NCBI GenBank assembly: GCA_015232795.1 | Contig: JADFYX010000064.1 | Location: forward strand, 1-11,025 | Direction of reading: 5' to 3' | DNA length: 11,025 nucleotides | Origin: Magnetococcales bacterium | GTDB lineage: Bacteria > Pseudomonadota > Magnetococcia > Magnetococcales > JADFYX01 | Shown here: positions 1 through 6,228 of the stretch, one piece after another | How the letters are laid out: the number at the start of each line of letters is the position of its first letter | How positions within the stretch are numbered: the stretch's first letter is position 1 | Notes under the pieces: model-generated | The model's input: only the letters and a program-made list of their open reading frames with translations | Told to the model about the DNA's origin: nothing | Database searches by the model: none | Program-made: the position numbers and the translations under genes

Positions 1-1036
1 ATTCCCACTGGGCTTCAGTAGGTAGCCTGAATTTCAACCCACTTTTTGAATTCAGCTTTTCAATAAACTGCTGCACATTTTTCCAGGAAACCCGCTCCAC
101 AGGATGATCCTTTCCCCTTCGATAGCGGGAAGGGTTGTCACCCATCACTTTCATCCATTGCCCTTGGGTTACTTCATGCCTTCCAATCCAGTAGGAATCA
201 AGACAGATGCCATGTTCCGGTTTTTCGTCTATATCACCATGATTGCTTCCCATGGAGAAACAACTACCCTGGATGGCTACAAATTTCATATCTGGCATGG
301 GATCGTTAAACCGCCCAAATCTCATCAGGGAAAAAGAGCGTCCTTTCAAGCGAATAAAGGCACGATCAATCTTTCCCTCATCGGAAAAAGCAATATATAC
401 CGGATATATACTACCAAAACTAAATAGTTCTCTCGCTTGATCACGACTAGCGTAGATATAACTATTTTCTAACTTTAGAAGTGAATTTGCCCACTTTCTT
501 GGAGTAAATTTAATGGAAAATCGACCTGAGTGAATATTATATTTATCTTTAACAAAAACGGCTGTTCCGGCGGAAAATGTGGGATTACCAGCCATGCGAT
601 TGAACTGATGAAGCTTTTCAAGTCGTCGCCATTTAAAGACAGACTGGCGGGCATCATACTCCTCATCGGTTTCAAAAGAGTCACGTTGCGGTAAGGTTTC
701 ATCTAAAAAATTAACTATGGGGGACCCACCACTGGACTCGATGCTACCCATGGGAATAAGCAACATGGATTTGCTCAGGGTAACACCATCAGTCAAAAAA
801 AGGCTAAAATCCAGCGTATCATACCCCTTTTTCTTTAACTCAAAGCGCCGCAAACCAGAAGCCAATTGAATCTTGGCTGGAGTCGATTTCGCCTCAAGTT
901 TGCCATCTACATAGACATGGGCTCCGGGAGGGATGGTATTCAAATCTACCACCCCATCACCAGACCATACACAGAAAACCGGGGTAATCAGAGTCAATAC
1001 CCCTACCACCCAGGATATCATGTGAAATTTAATCAC
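1..1036 (-). CDS. PEGA plus FGE-sulfatase (SUMF1-like) protein, C-terminus beyond the left edge
   Basis: An uninterrupted minus-strand frame runs off the window at base 1 and gives about 345 residues. The GTG at 1036 is preferred to the in-frame ATG at 1021 because it adds a lysine before a hydrophobic stretch (residues 7-24), which then looks like a signal peptide or membrane anchor. Residues 29-95 read as a PEGA domain, with the pattern IPPGAHVYVDGK, a TPAKI strand and a KKGYDTL turn. Residues 110-235 are not recognised. From about residue 250 the FGE/SUMF1 fold begins: a CFSMGS motif, DEKPEHGICLDSYWIGRHEVTQ-type residues, HPVERVSW and RLPTEAQWE. The window ends before the region where catalytic cysteines of true formylglycine-generating enzymes lie, so enzymatic activity cannot be judged. 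Many such envelope proteins are non-catalytic binding domains. It starts 15 nt after the GapR-like gene and is probably co-transcribed with it. A link to magnetosomes rests on position only. Confidence 0.85.
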   Translation of the reverse strand, partial: MIKFHMISWVVGVLTLITPVFCVWSGDGVVDLNTIPPGAHVYVDGKLEAKSTPAKIQLASGLRRFELKKKGYDTLDFSLFLTDGVTLSKSMLLIPMGSIESSGGSPIVNFLDETLPQRDSFETDEEYDARQSVFKWRRLEKLHQFNRMAGNPTFSAGTAVFVKDKYNIHSGRFSIKFTPRKWANSLLKLENSYIYASRDQARELFSFGSIYPVYIAFSDEGKIDRAFIRLKGRSFSLMRFGRFNDPMPDMKFVAIQGSCFSMGSNHGDIDEKPEHGICLDSYWIGRHEVTQGQWMKVMGDNPSRYRRGKDHPVERVSWKNVQQFIEKLNSKSGLKFRLPTEAQWE

Positions 1037-1051
1037 TTTAAGAAGTGTTCT

Positions 1052-1297
1052 CTAGTTGGCCAACCGACGAGCCAGAAAATCATCAAGTGCCTGAGACATT
1101 TTTTTCTCTCTCACCAGAAGACGCAGAATAACCGGATCAAAACCGTTATCCTCTGCCTCCTGAAAAACAGAATCAACGCAATCAGAAACTCCCTGTTTTT
1201 CTTCGACACGATCAATGTATTTGCCCCAATTACGAGCCGCCATCGGCAAATAAGAGTTGATTTGAGGCTGAGATCCGATAGTTGACAATCCTTGCAT
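1052..1297 (-). CDS. GapR-like (DUF2312) small DNA-binding protein
   Basis: This 81-residue protein matches the core of the GapR/DUF2312 family. It has a KYIDRVEEKQGVSD helix where GapR has an (F/Y)IERIERLEEEK helix, followed by VFQEAEDNGFDPVILRLLVREKK where GapR has VYxEAKxxGFDxKxLRxxVRxRK. GapR is a nucleoid-associated, coiled-coil protein of Alphaproteobacteria that binds overtwisted AT-rich DNA. This copy starts with about 24 unrelated residues and ends soon after the family's RKQ-type motif, so the last dimerisation helix looks short. The acidic VSDCVDSV segment has fewer lysines than classical GapR, so it may be a divergent or accessory paralogue. The start is well supported: AGGAGA (1306-1311) lies 8 nt upstream of the ATG. 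It heads a probable two-gene unit with the PEGA/FGE gene. The family call is from recalled motifs. Confidence 0.72.
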   Translation of the reverse strand: MQGLSTIGSQPQINSYLPMAARNWGKYIDRVEEKQGVSDCVDSVFQEAEDNGFDPVILRLLVREKKMSQALDDFLARRLAN

Positions 1298-1389
1298 GTT
1301 TTTTTTCTCCTAAAATATATTTTTTCTATTTGACCGATTTTGGTCATCTTGAATAACAAAATATTCAACGACATCATGGTTAATGCAAT

Positions 1390-1421
1390 ACAGATACCAA
1401 CTTTCATTAATCTGTATCTGT
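1390..1421. repeat. Inverted repeat, 8-bp arms with 16-nt spacer
   Basis: ACAGATAC (1390-1397) and GTATCTGT (1414-1421) are perfect reverse complements separated by 16 nt. There is no long T run after it, so it looks more like a spaced operator than an intrinsic terminator. It lies upstream of the GapR-like gene. Confidence 0.5.
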
Positions 1422-1463
1422 TTGTTTTATCAATGGTTTCGATAACAGCATGTAAACATGATG

Positions 1464-1497
1464 CAGTATACTGACGGTTTTTGTCGGTATACCGACA
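1464..1497. promoter_or_regulatory. Paired palindromes 21 bp apart, probable operator
   Basis: CAGTATACTG (1464-1473) and TGTCGGTATACCGACA (1482-1497) are perfect palindromes sharing a GTATAC centre. They also form a direct repeat, GTATACTGACG at 1466 and GTATACCGACA at 1487. The centres are exactly 21 bp apart, two helical turns, as expected for two dimers bound on the same DNA face. The regulator is not identified. Confidence 0.5.
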
Positions 1498-1617
1498 CCC
1501 TACCCCATCAAAGAGTATTACATGAATTACTGTAATTTTTATTGTGTGTAATTAATATGGAGTCTGTTACAATGAATCGTGGTAGTTTTTAATCGTGTCT
1601 TTGCGTTTTAATGGTGG

Positions 1618-1887
1618 ATGGATTTGAAGACCAAGTTAGCGACAAATCTGGCAGCAGATCAATCCATGACTCTCAGTGGACCGGGAGTTGTCAAGATCAA
1701 TGCTGCAAAAACCGTTACCGTCTCAAAGGTTGCAGGAGGTGGGCATTTGGGGTCGGCCGGAGCCTTGAAGGCGGGGACCATGCTGCACACTTTAGCACCA
1801 CTTTTTGGTTTCGTGCTGTTATCTGCAGGTGCCGTTTTGCTTGTCAAGATGTGGATTGAAAAAGTAGATAGAGGTGAATGCCAATAG
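1618..1887 (+). CDS. Small single-span membrane protein with Mms6-like N-terminal motif
   Basis: The product has 89 residues. Residues 11-29 contain an SM-x3-GPG-x2-K pattern (SMTLSGPGVVK) that closely resembles the N-terminus of the Mms6-like protein encoded at 5015-5326 (SMKVVGPGTLK). A glycine/alanine-rich stretch (39-53) and one membrane segment (about 58-78) follow, with a short charged tail (IEKVDRGECQ). Unlike Mms6 and MamD it lacks the Gly-Leu repeat, so it is not a standard Mms6. It may be a small magnetosome membrane protein sharing an ancestral N-terminal module. A TAA at 1609 precedes the frame, so ATG 1618 is the first possible start. There is no convincing Shine-Dalgarno sequence, which makes the start and expression level uncertain. 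It ends 8 bp before the stop of the convergent gene at 1896. Confidence 0.6.
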   Translation: MDLKTKLATNLAADQSMTLSGPGVVKINAAKTVTVSKVAGGGHLGSAGALKAGTMLHTLAPLFGFVLLSAGAVLLVKMWIEKVDRGECQ

Positions 1888-1895
1888 CCGAACTG

Positions 1896-2522
1896 TTATT
1901 TTTCCACAGTTTCAGAACCAGCAATAGTATCAGATAATTCAGAAAATCTTCCATCCGTAAAACTCTCTACGGAGTGGCTTAAACCATAGGTCACCAAGTA
2001 TGGTACCTTGTATTTTTTCTTATCTCCAACCAACACTTCAAACTCGCCGCGTCTAGACTCCTGCTTCCAAACAATCCGATACCTGACAGCCTCTTTGGGA
2101 GCCACAGAAAATTTCAGCCGAACCCGCCTGCTCAATTGACTACCTACCTTGACCCCCAGGCTTTTGGACAACTCACCGGATGCTTTGCTCTCAAACGCTT
2201 TCCAAAGCCCAGCCCGAATAGAGGTTCCAACCTCACGGCTTCTATCGATCTCCATTGAGATGGTAGCGGTTCGGACAAATTCATGTTCGCTGGTCAAAGA
2301 CTGATTGCCTTGACGATTATCAAGAGGAACATCTTCCGTCGCCAATATCAAAGTCTCGTCACTGACTATATATTCCCGAATAATTTCAACCGATACTGGC
2401 ATGTCAAAAGGCCGAGACAAATCGGAAGCAAGAGAATTATCTCTGGCGATCTTTGCCACCTTTCGTCCAAGAAAAACACCCAAAGCTGCTGATATTCCAG
2501 CCGGAATTAGTAGAGGCAACAT
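1896..2522 (-). CDS. Unrecognised N-terminally anchored protein of 208 residues
   Basis: I do not recognise a named family. The ATG at 2522 is preferred over the GTG at 2531 because an AGGTG sits 6 nt upstream of it. Residues 1-22 form one hydrophobic segment with a glycine-rich face, followed by basic residues (GRKVAKIA), consistent with a membrane anchor. The rest is soluble and strand-rich. A central stretch of alternating polar and apolar residues (TATISMEIDRS, then SIRAGLWKAFESKASGELSKSLGVK) is followed by basic beta-strand-like segments (RRVRLKFSVAP, VRYRIVWKQE, GEFEVLV). This recalls the long beta-hairpin proteins of the aerolysin type, but only in general pattern. It is divergent from mamD and convergent with the 89-residue membrane protein gene, so it sits inside the magnetosome island and a magnetosome role is possible. 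No function is assigned. Confidence 0.7.
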   Translation of the reverse strand: MLPLLIPAGISAALGVFLGRKVAKIARDNSLASDLSRPFDMPVSVEIIREYIVSDETLILATEDVPLDNRQGNQSLTSEHEFVRTATISMEIDRSREVGTSIRAGLWKAFESKASGELSKSLGVKVGSQLSRRVRLKFSVAPKEAVRYRIVWKQESRRGEFEVLVGDKKKYKVPYLVTYGLSHSVESFTDGRFSELSDTIAGSETVEK

Positions 2523-2561
2523 ATTAAACACCTATTAAAGAAAAATAAAAACATGATTTTT

Positions 2562-2590
2562 ACTCTACCTAAAATTGATTTATTTTGCAA
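2562..2590 (-). promoter_or_regulatory. Possible sigma-70-type promoter for the 208-residue protein gene
   Basis: On the minus strand TTGCAA (2585-2590) and TAGAGT (2562-2567) are separated by 17 bp, each matching 4 of 6 consensus bases. They lie about 40 bp upstream of the ATG at 2522, in the 178-bp divergent gap shared with mamD. A TACAAT at 2613-2618 could serve mamD on the plus strand, but no well-spaced -35 is visible for it. Confidence 0.3.
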
Positions 2591-2700
2591 TCATTACCAT
2601 TATGGAATAGCATACAATAGGTTTAGGTGAAGCAACTACTAATAAATAATTTCTATTTTCATTTAGAAGTCGATAATAAAAAATTTAGAGGAGCGATGGA

Positions 2701-3720
2701 ATGGCCACTCCAGAGGCACTGCTTTTTAAAATTGAGGGAACTCAGCAAATTTCACAGATTGCTGGTTTAAAAGGTAAAACATATACAGTCGGCAAAGTTT
2801 CGGCAGCAGGCAAAACTGGCCTATCAAAATGGTTATTTCTGCACCCAACGGCTGCAGCATCAAATAGCTCTGTTGCTCTCAAAATTGAAGGAGCACAACA
2901 AATATCCCAACTTTCCGGTCTGACTGGTAAGACAGTTACGGTTGGCCAATCACCTGCTACCGTCGGAGGTGCAGGGAAATGGCTTCTTCTTAACAGCGGA
3001 AAAGGGGCTGCCGTCGCATCGGCTGGAACAACAGGTGCTGCTGCAGCAAAAGCCAAAACAGCTTCTGAAATGATTCTGGTTAAAGCAGAGGGTGGTCGTC
3101 AAGCAGTAGATTTAACTACTTTAGCAGGTAAATCCTATACTGTTATGAAACCACCAATTATGGGCGGAACCAAAGCAACAGGTTGGATGTTCTTAAAGCC
3201 CACCACCGGGGCTGGGGCTGCTGGTGAAAAGATCGTTGCCATTAAAGTCCAGGCCGGGGCTGGTTCAACTACAGTATCATCTATGGCTGGTAAAAGTTTT
3301 ACTGTCTGCAAAGCTCCTTTAGCAGCAGGTGCAACTGGTCATCAATGGCTGGCCTTCAAACCGGCAGCAGGATTGGCTTCTAAAGGAGCAGTTGCTACTA
3401 CTGTAGCCCTCAAGGGAAATACTCTGGGTGCAGCTCAAAATTCAACTATTGCCGTTCAGACCGGAACAACCGGAAATTTAGGCAGCAGTCTGGCTGGAAA
3501 ATCAGCCACAGCAACTCAAGCTGCCAAAGTCGCAGGTAGTGGTACTATCTGGAAAGGCACTGGATTGAGTTTAGGACTAGGGTTGGGTCTGGGGGCTTGG
3601 GGTCCATTACTGCTGGTAGGTGTCGCAGCTTTTGGTGTGGGTGTCTATGGTTATATGAAAAATAGTTCGGATGTTGAAGAGACTCCTGATGAGATGGTGA
3701 AGTTGTCTTTGGAAGGATAA
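2701..3720 (+). CDS. mamD: MamD (Mms7), repeat-containing magnetosome crystal-associated protein
   Basis: MamD is a magnetosome membrane protein tightly bound to magnetite that affects crystal size and shape. This product has 339 residues, close to the roughly 310 of Magnetospirillum MamD. Four tandem repeats of about 45 residues occupy residues 7-221, each with a KIEG-type strand, a GK(S/T)xTV motif and a closing hydrophobic KWLFL/KWLLL/GWMFL/QWLAF strand. A degenerate fifth unit covers about 230-275. Residues 281-312 hold the Mms6-type module GTIWKGTGLSLGLGLGLGAW followed by a membrane segment. The tail (322-339) is acidic (SSDVEETPDEM), as in the iron-binding tail of Mms6. AGAGGAG (2687-2693) lies 7 nt before the ATG. 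The gene is monocistronic, divergent from the 208-residue protein gene and convergent with mamT. The symbol follows the repeat plus Gly-Leu architecture; it could also be called an Mms6/MamD hybrid. Confidence 0.85.
   Translation: MATPEALLFKIEGTQQISQIAGLKGKTYTVGKVSAAGKTGLSKWLFLHPTAAASNSSVALKIEGAQQISQLSGLTGKTVTVGQSPATVGGAGKWLLLNSGKGAAVASAGTTGAAAAKAKTASEMILVKAEGGRQAVDLTTLAGKSYTVMKPPIMGGTKATGWMFLKPTTGAGAAGEKIVAIKVQAGAGSTTVSSMAGKSFTVCKAPLAAGATGHQWLAFKPAAGLASKGAVATTVALKGNTLGAAQNSTIAVQTGTTGNLGSSLAGKSATATQAAKVAGSGTIWKGTGLSLGLGLGLGAWGPLLLVGVAAFGVGVYGYMKNSSDVEETPDEMVKLSLEG
2719..3363 (+). repeat. Four tandem protein-level repeats within mamD
   Basis: Units start near residues 7, 58, 124 and 178 of MamD. 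Shared positions are the IEG/AEG strand, LxGKxxTV and a terminal aromatic-hydrophobic strand. Units 1 and 2 are the most alike (KIEGTQQISQIAGLKGK versus KIEGAQQISQLSGLTGK), suggesting the most recent duplication. Unit 4 has a cysteine (C203) after its TV motif. Confidence 0.8.
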
Positions 3721-3759
3721 TTTCTTACCTATCCAGATCACTCTCAATCTGCACATAAG

Positions 3760-3798
3760 AAAAATACCCTGCTCCATATAATTGGTCAGGGTATTTTT
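3760..3798. terminator. Bidirectional intrinsic terminator between mamD and mamT
   Basis: A 12-bp stem pairs AAAAATACCCTG (3760-3771) with CAGGGTATTTTT (3787-3798) around a 15-nt loop. A run of T follows the 3' arm on the plus strand, and the A run on the other side gives T on the minus strand. It lies between convergent genes ending at 3720 and 3831, so it can stop both mamD and mamAB-type transcripts. Confidence 0.85.
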
Positions 3799-3830
3799 TT
3801 GACTTGTTCATCCTAAATTCAGCAGTTTGG

Positions 3831-4349
3831 CTAAATCGGAATCTTAACCACGATATCGTGACATTTGATACAACGACCAGCAGGTGGATGATTTCTAGTC
3901 GTATCCGGCAGGATGGGCGGTCCTACTTTCATGATAGAGGATGAGGCTTTTTCCCAAGCTTTTCCCACTGGGGTAATAGGCTGACTTCCAGCAGGTGCAC
4001 CGCCCTTGATCAGATGACATTTTATGCATGGTCCCCAATAGGTGTGGGGCATCTTTTTTCCAGGAGTTAGTCTGGGAATACGTTTGACGACCATTTTTCG
4101 GGTTTTCTCTTGGGTGACAATTTTTTGAATCGGTTCATTCATGGAAGGCTGTGTCGGACTGGGCATGGAACCGAAGATCTCCCCCTGAATTTGACGGGAA
4201 ACCTTACTGGCATCTGTCCATTTATTCAGCAGGTTGCCAAACCGTTCCTTACCTACCAACCCAGCCACCAGAACGACCAGCACAACCAAAGCTCCGCCAA
4301 ATGCACTGAATTTTTTTTTCTTTATGCGTAGCCGATTTTTGTTCTTCAT
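3831..4349 (-). CDS. mamT: MamT, double-magnetochrome c-type cytochrome
   Basis: MamT is a magnetosome membrane cytochrome thought to help set the ferrous/ferric balance during magnetite maturation. This product has 172 residues, as usual for the family (about 170). A strongly basic N-terminus (KNKNRLRIKKKK) precedes a single membrane anchor at 14-32, so the haem part faces the periplasm or magnetosome lumen. Two magnetochrome motifs follow: MPHTYWGPCIKCH with C108, C111 and H112, and HPPAGRCIKCH with C160, C163 and H164. Each keeps the proline/histidine stretch before CXXCH that defines magnetochrome. The linker between them (113-153) is rich in Gly, Pro and Ser. The gene starts 5 nt after the mamS stop and is the last of the unit before the terminator, as near the end of the canonical mamAB operon. 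The symbol rests on size, two haem motifs and position after mamS. Confidence 0.9.
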   Translation of the reverse strand: MKNKNRLRIKKKKFSAFGGALVVLVVLVAGLVGKERFGNLLNKWTDASKVSRQIQGEIFGSMPSPTQPSMNEPIQKIVTQEKTRKMVVKRIPRLTPGKKMPHTYWGPCIKCHLIKGGAPAGSQPITPVGKAWEKASSSIMKVGPPILPDTTRNHPPAGRCIKCHDIVVKIPI

Positions 4350-4354
4350 CAGCT

Positions 4355-4972
4355 CTACCGCAACCTATTGGACCAAAGGGCGAACCCCTCATCATTTCGA
4401 AGATGACAAATCTGACCGTTTATCCTGATTTTCTTTGCATAGATAAGAGCATTGCCGTTTCTATTATTATCAAACTTGAAACCGGAACCGGACAGAGTCA
4501 TATCATGCAATAAGGTACAGTTCATATATTTCAGATACCATGATGGAGCCACCGAAATACGGTATTCCACACCGGTATCGTCATTGAGCCAGATATGGAT
4601 CTGTCCGTCCCGTTTTTGCAGTTCGGTAATTTGTTGAATAGTACCTGAAAAGCGAACTCGCGGAGCTTGCTCAAAGGGCAACAGGCCCGGCTGGGGAACC
4701 GTGCTACGTTGTGGTTGTTGAGTAGGTACATCTACAAAGTTTGACTGAGGAACATTAGATTGCCTCACTACGGCAACCGTCAACCCCTGAAGAGGACCAG
4801 CACTCCAACTGTTGTTACCACTTGGATTAATGTTAGCTCCACCCTGGAATATCCCACCACCCCACGAATGGTTTGTCTCACCCTCAAATATATCATCCGG
4901 CAACAGAGCAACGGCAACCATACCGATAATAAACAGCACAGCTACCAATCCGATTCCCTCCTCTAATTTCAT
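4355..4972 (-). CDS. mamS: MamS, magnetosome crystal-maturation protein
   Basis: MamS is an anchored magnetosome protein whose loss gives small, misshapen crystals. The ATG at 4972 is chosen because GGAGA lies 6 nt upstream; the frame opens earlier only with a TTG at 4990. The resulting product has 205 residues, slightly longer than Magnetospirillum MamS (about 180). One membrane segment lies at 7-24, then a low-complexity Gly/Asn/Ser/Gln/Pro linker (35-103). The conserved C-terminal domain (104-205) has APRVRFSG, a TELQKRDGQIHIWLNDDTG core, ISVAPSWYLKYMNC and the ending LRNDEGFALWSNRL, which I recall as characteristic of MamS. C152 and C189 could pair in the oxidising lumen. It lies between the Mms6-like gene (42-nt gap) and mamT (5-nt gap). 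MamR, a related small protein normally upstream of mamB, is not present. Confidence 0.88.
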   Translation of the reverse strand: MKLEEGIGLVAVLFIIGMVAVALLPDDIFEGETNHSWGGGIFQGGANINPSGNNSWSAGPLQGLTVAVVRQSNVPQSNFVDVPTQQPQRSTVPQPGLLPFEQAPRVRFSGTIQQITELQKRDGQIHIWLNDDTGVEYRISVAPSWYLKYMNCTLLHDMTLSGSGFKFDNNRNGNALIYAKKIRINGQICHLRNDEGFALWSNRLR

Positions 4973-5014
4973 TCTTATTCTCCAGATCAATAAACAGGAT
5001 GATCCTTTTATTAG

Positions 5015-5326
5015 TTAGAGGGGCCACCACTTAGAGGTTTGTTTGTGCCGGTAGTAAGCATATCCACCAGCAACAGCCGTTACCAAAAGAACAGGCCCCC
5101 AAGCACCCAGCCCGATCCCCAAACCAAGGCTCAAGCCCTTGCCCGTCCAGATTGTTCCAGATGCCACAGCAGAACTTTTCAAAGCCGTGGCTGTTTTTCC
5201 ACTACCTGTCGCGATGGTAGCAACCCCCTTCCCAACTCCTGGAGTTTGAAATTTTAGGGTACCAGGTCCCACCACCTTCATACTCTCCCCGGCAACAAGA
5301 TCAACCTGGATATTAGATGCTGGCAT
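5015..5326 (-). CDS. Mms6-like magnetosome protein without an acidic C-terminal tail
   Basis: The 103-residue product contains the Mms6 signature at residues 57-76, SGTIWTGKGLSLGLGIGLGAW, only slightly different from the module in MamD here, followed by GPVLLV and a membrane segment (about 76-91). In characterised Mms6 this Gly-Leu region drives assembly and the acidic C-terminal tail binds iron and templates magnetite. Here the tail is short, basic and aromatic (YYRHKQTSKWWPL) and has no acidic cluster. The N-terminus (SMKVVGPGTLK) resembles that of the 89-residue protein at 1618-1887. AGGAG lies 10 nt upstream of the ATG. The gene sits between mamB (23-nt gap) and mamS (42-nt gap) in the mamAB unit, whereas Magnetospirillum mms6 is in a separate operon. 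Membership of the Mms6 family is well supported; crystal templating by this copy is doubtful. Confidence 0.85.
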   Translation of the reverse strand: MPASNIQVDLVAGESMKVVGPGTLKFQTPGVGKGVATIATGSGKTATALKSSAVASGTIWTGKGLSLGLGIGLGAWGPVLLVTAVAGGYAYYRHKQTSKWWPL

Positions 5327-5349
5327 AATTAATTGACTCCTATTAAATT

Positions 5350-6228
5350 CTATTTCAAGACCAGTGGGGTTAAAAATACCTGAACCGTTCCCACATTTTC
5401 CAGTTCCTGCTTAATTTTTTGTTTAAGTACCTCGACGATCAAATCGCCCTCATACACCTTCAAAACCTCATCTACCTCAATATTGATCTCCACATGCAAC
5501 TCTTCACCAGTGGTACGAGCTCGCATGTAGGATATTCCTAGAATCCCGGCAACTTTTCGGGTAGCCCGATAGATTCCCTGAAGATCTTCCATCTCCGGTG
5601 AGGCATCCATGAGACCGTCAACAGAGTCGGTGATCAACTCCAGACCAATACGGATAACCATTAAGGAAACCCCCAAGGCCGCCAAGGCATCGGCAATGGG
5701 AAAACCGAATGTGGCAAATACAAGACCAACAAAAACCGCCATGGAGGAGTATGCATCGGAACGGTTATCCCAAGCATTGGCCATGATAGCCGGACTATTG
5801 TTCTCACGCGCTACACAACTTTGATAACGGAACATGAACTCATTGCAAAGAACCGAAACTGCCGCTCCCAAAAGGGCAATCTTCTCTGGGGCTTCATAAC
5901 TCCCTACTAAAAGATTTTTGATGGCACCAATCATGATAAAAATGGAACCAGTCAATAAAATCAGGCCGACAATTGCTGAAGAGATAAACTGGATTTTACC
6001 ATGTCCATAGGCATGATCCTCATCGGCTGGTTTGCTGGAGATCTTTAGACTGACCATAGTCACCGAACTGGCGATGACATCAGCTGAAGAGTGGAACGAA
6101 TCAGCAACCAGAGCGGCACTGCCACTCAAAGCACCCAACACACCTTTGAATATCACGAGGAATATATTGACAAAGATAGAGTACCATGTCACTTCCGTTT
6201 TACATTGATTGCAATAGTCGTATCTCAT
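5350..6228 (-). CDS. mamB: MamB, magnetosome cation diffusion facilitator
   Basis: MamB is a CDF-family transporter that carries iron into the magnetosome and is needed for vesicle formation, working with MamM. The 292-residue product matches the family length. An N-terminal CNQC pair (C6, C9) is followed by about six membrane segments. The metal site is intact: TM2 has ADSFHSSADV with D43, H46 and D50, and TM5 has NAWDNRSDAYSS with D154 and D158, the MamB positions. ENNSPAIMANAWDNRSDA distinguishes MamB from other CDF proteins. GFPIADALAALGVSLMV and the DSVDGLMDAS loop precede the cytoplasmic domain (about 212-292), which mediates dimerisation and metal sensing; H245 and E247 in this domain are candidate ligands. 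The ATG overlaps the mamQ stop in ATGA, showing translational coupling. In Magnetospirillum mamR lies between mamQ and mamB; here nothing does. Confidence 0.97.
   Translation of the reverse strand: MRYDYCNQCKTEVTWYSIFVNIFLVIFKGVLGALSGSAALVADSFHSSADVIASSVTMVSLKISSKPADEDHAYGHGKIQFISSAIVGLILLTGSIFIMIGAIKNLLVGSYEAPEKIALLGAAVSVLCNEFMFRYQSCVARENNSPAIMANAWDNRSDAYSSMAVFVGLVFATFGFPIADALAALGVSLMVIRIGLELITDSVDGLMDASPEMEDLQGIYRATRKVAGILGISYMRARTTGEELHVEINIEVDEVLKVYEGDLIVEVLKQKIKQELENVGTVQVFLTPLVLK

Larger units (their letters stand above)
1298..1617. promoter_or_regulatory. 320-bp divergent intergenic region rich in inverted repeats
   Basis: No gene is visible here. The stretch separates the GapR-like gene (minus) from the 89-residue membrane protein gene (plus), so it should hold both promoters. 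It contains at least seven short perfect dyads: TGACC-N6-GGTCA at 1331-1346, TTGAATA-N6-TATTCAA at 1349-1368, ACAGATAC-N16-GTATCTGT at 1390-1421, CATGT-AA-ACATG at 1449-1460, CAGTATACTG at 1464-1473, a 16-bp palindrome at 1482-1497 and AATTAC-T-GTAATT at 1525-1537. Such density suggests regulator binding sites. I could not assign confident -35/-10 pairs; a TACAAT at 1568-1573 is a possible -10 for the plus-strand gene, without a convincing -35. Confidence 0.55.

Noticed and set aside
104..440. Plus-strand open frames of 107 and 65 residues
   Set aside because: They lie antisense to the PEGA/FGE coding frame, which has clear domain motifs; the plus-strand products have no recognisable features.
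866..1285. 139-residue plus-strand open frame
   Set aside because: It is antisense to both the GapR-like gene and the start of the PEGA gene, and its composition looks random.
1111..1407. 98-residue minus-strand frame overlapping the GapR-like gene
   Set aside because: It overlaps the GapR-like gene in another frame, lacks family motifs, and the GapR-like frame has the better ribosome binding site.
1611..1859. 82-residue plus-strand frame starting at 1611
   Set aside because: It overlaps the 89-residue membrane protein in another frame. The latter has a membrane segment and a motif shared with the Mms6-like protein, while this frame has neither.
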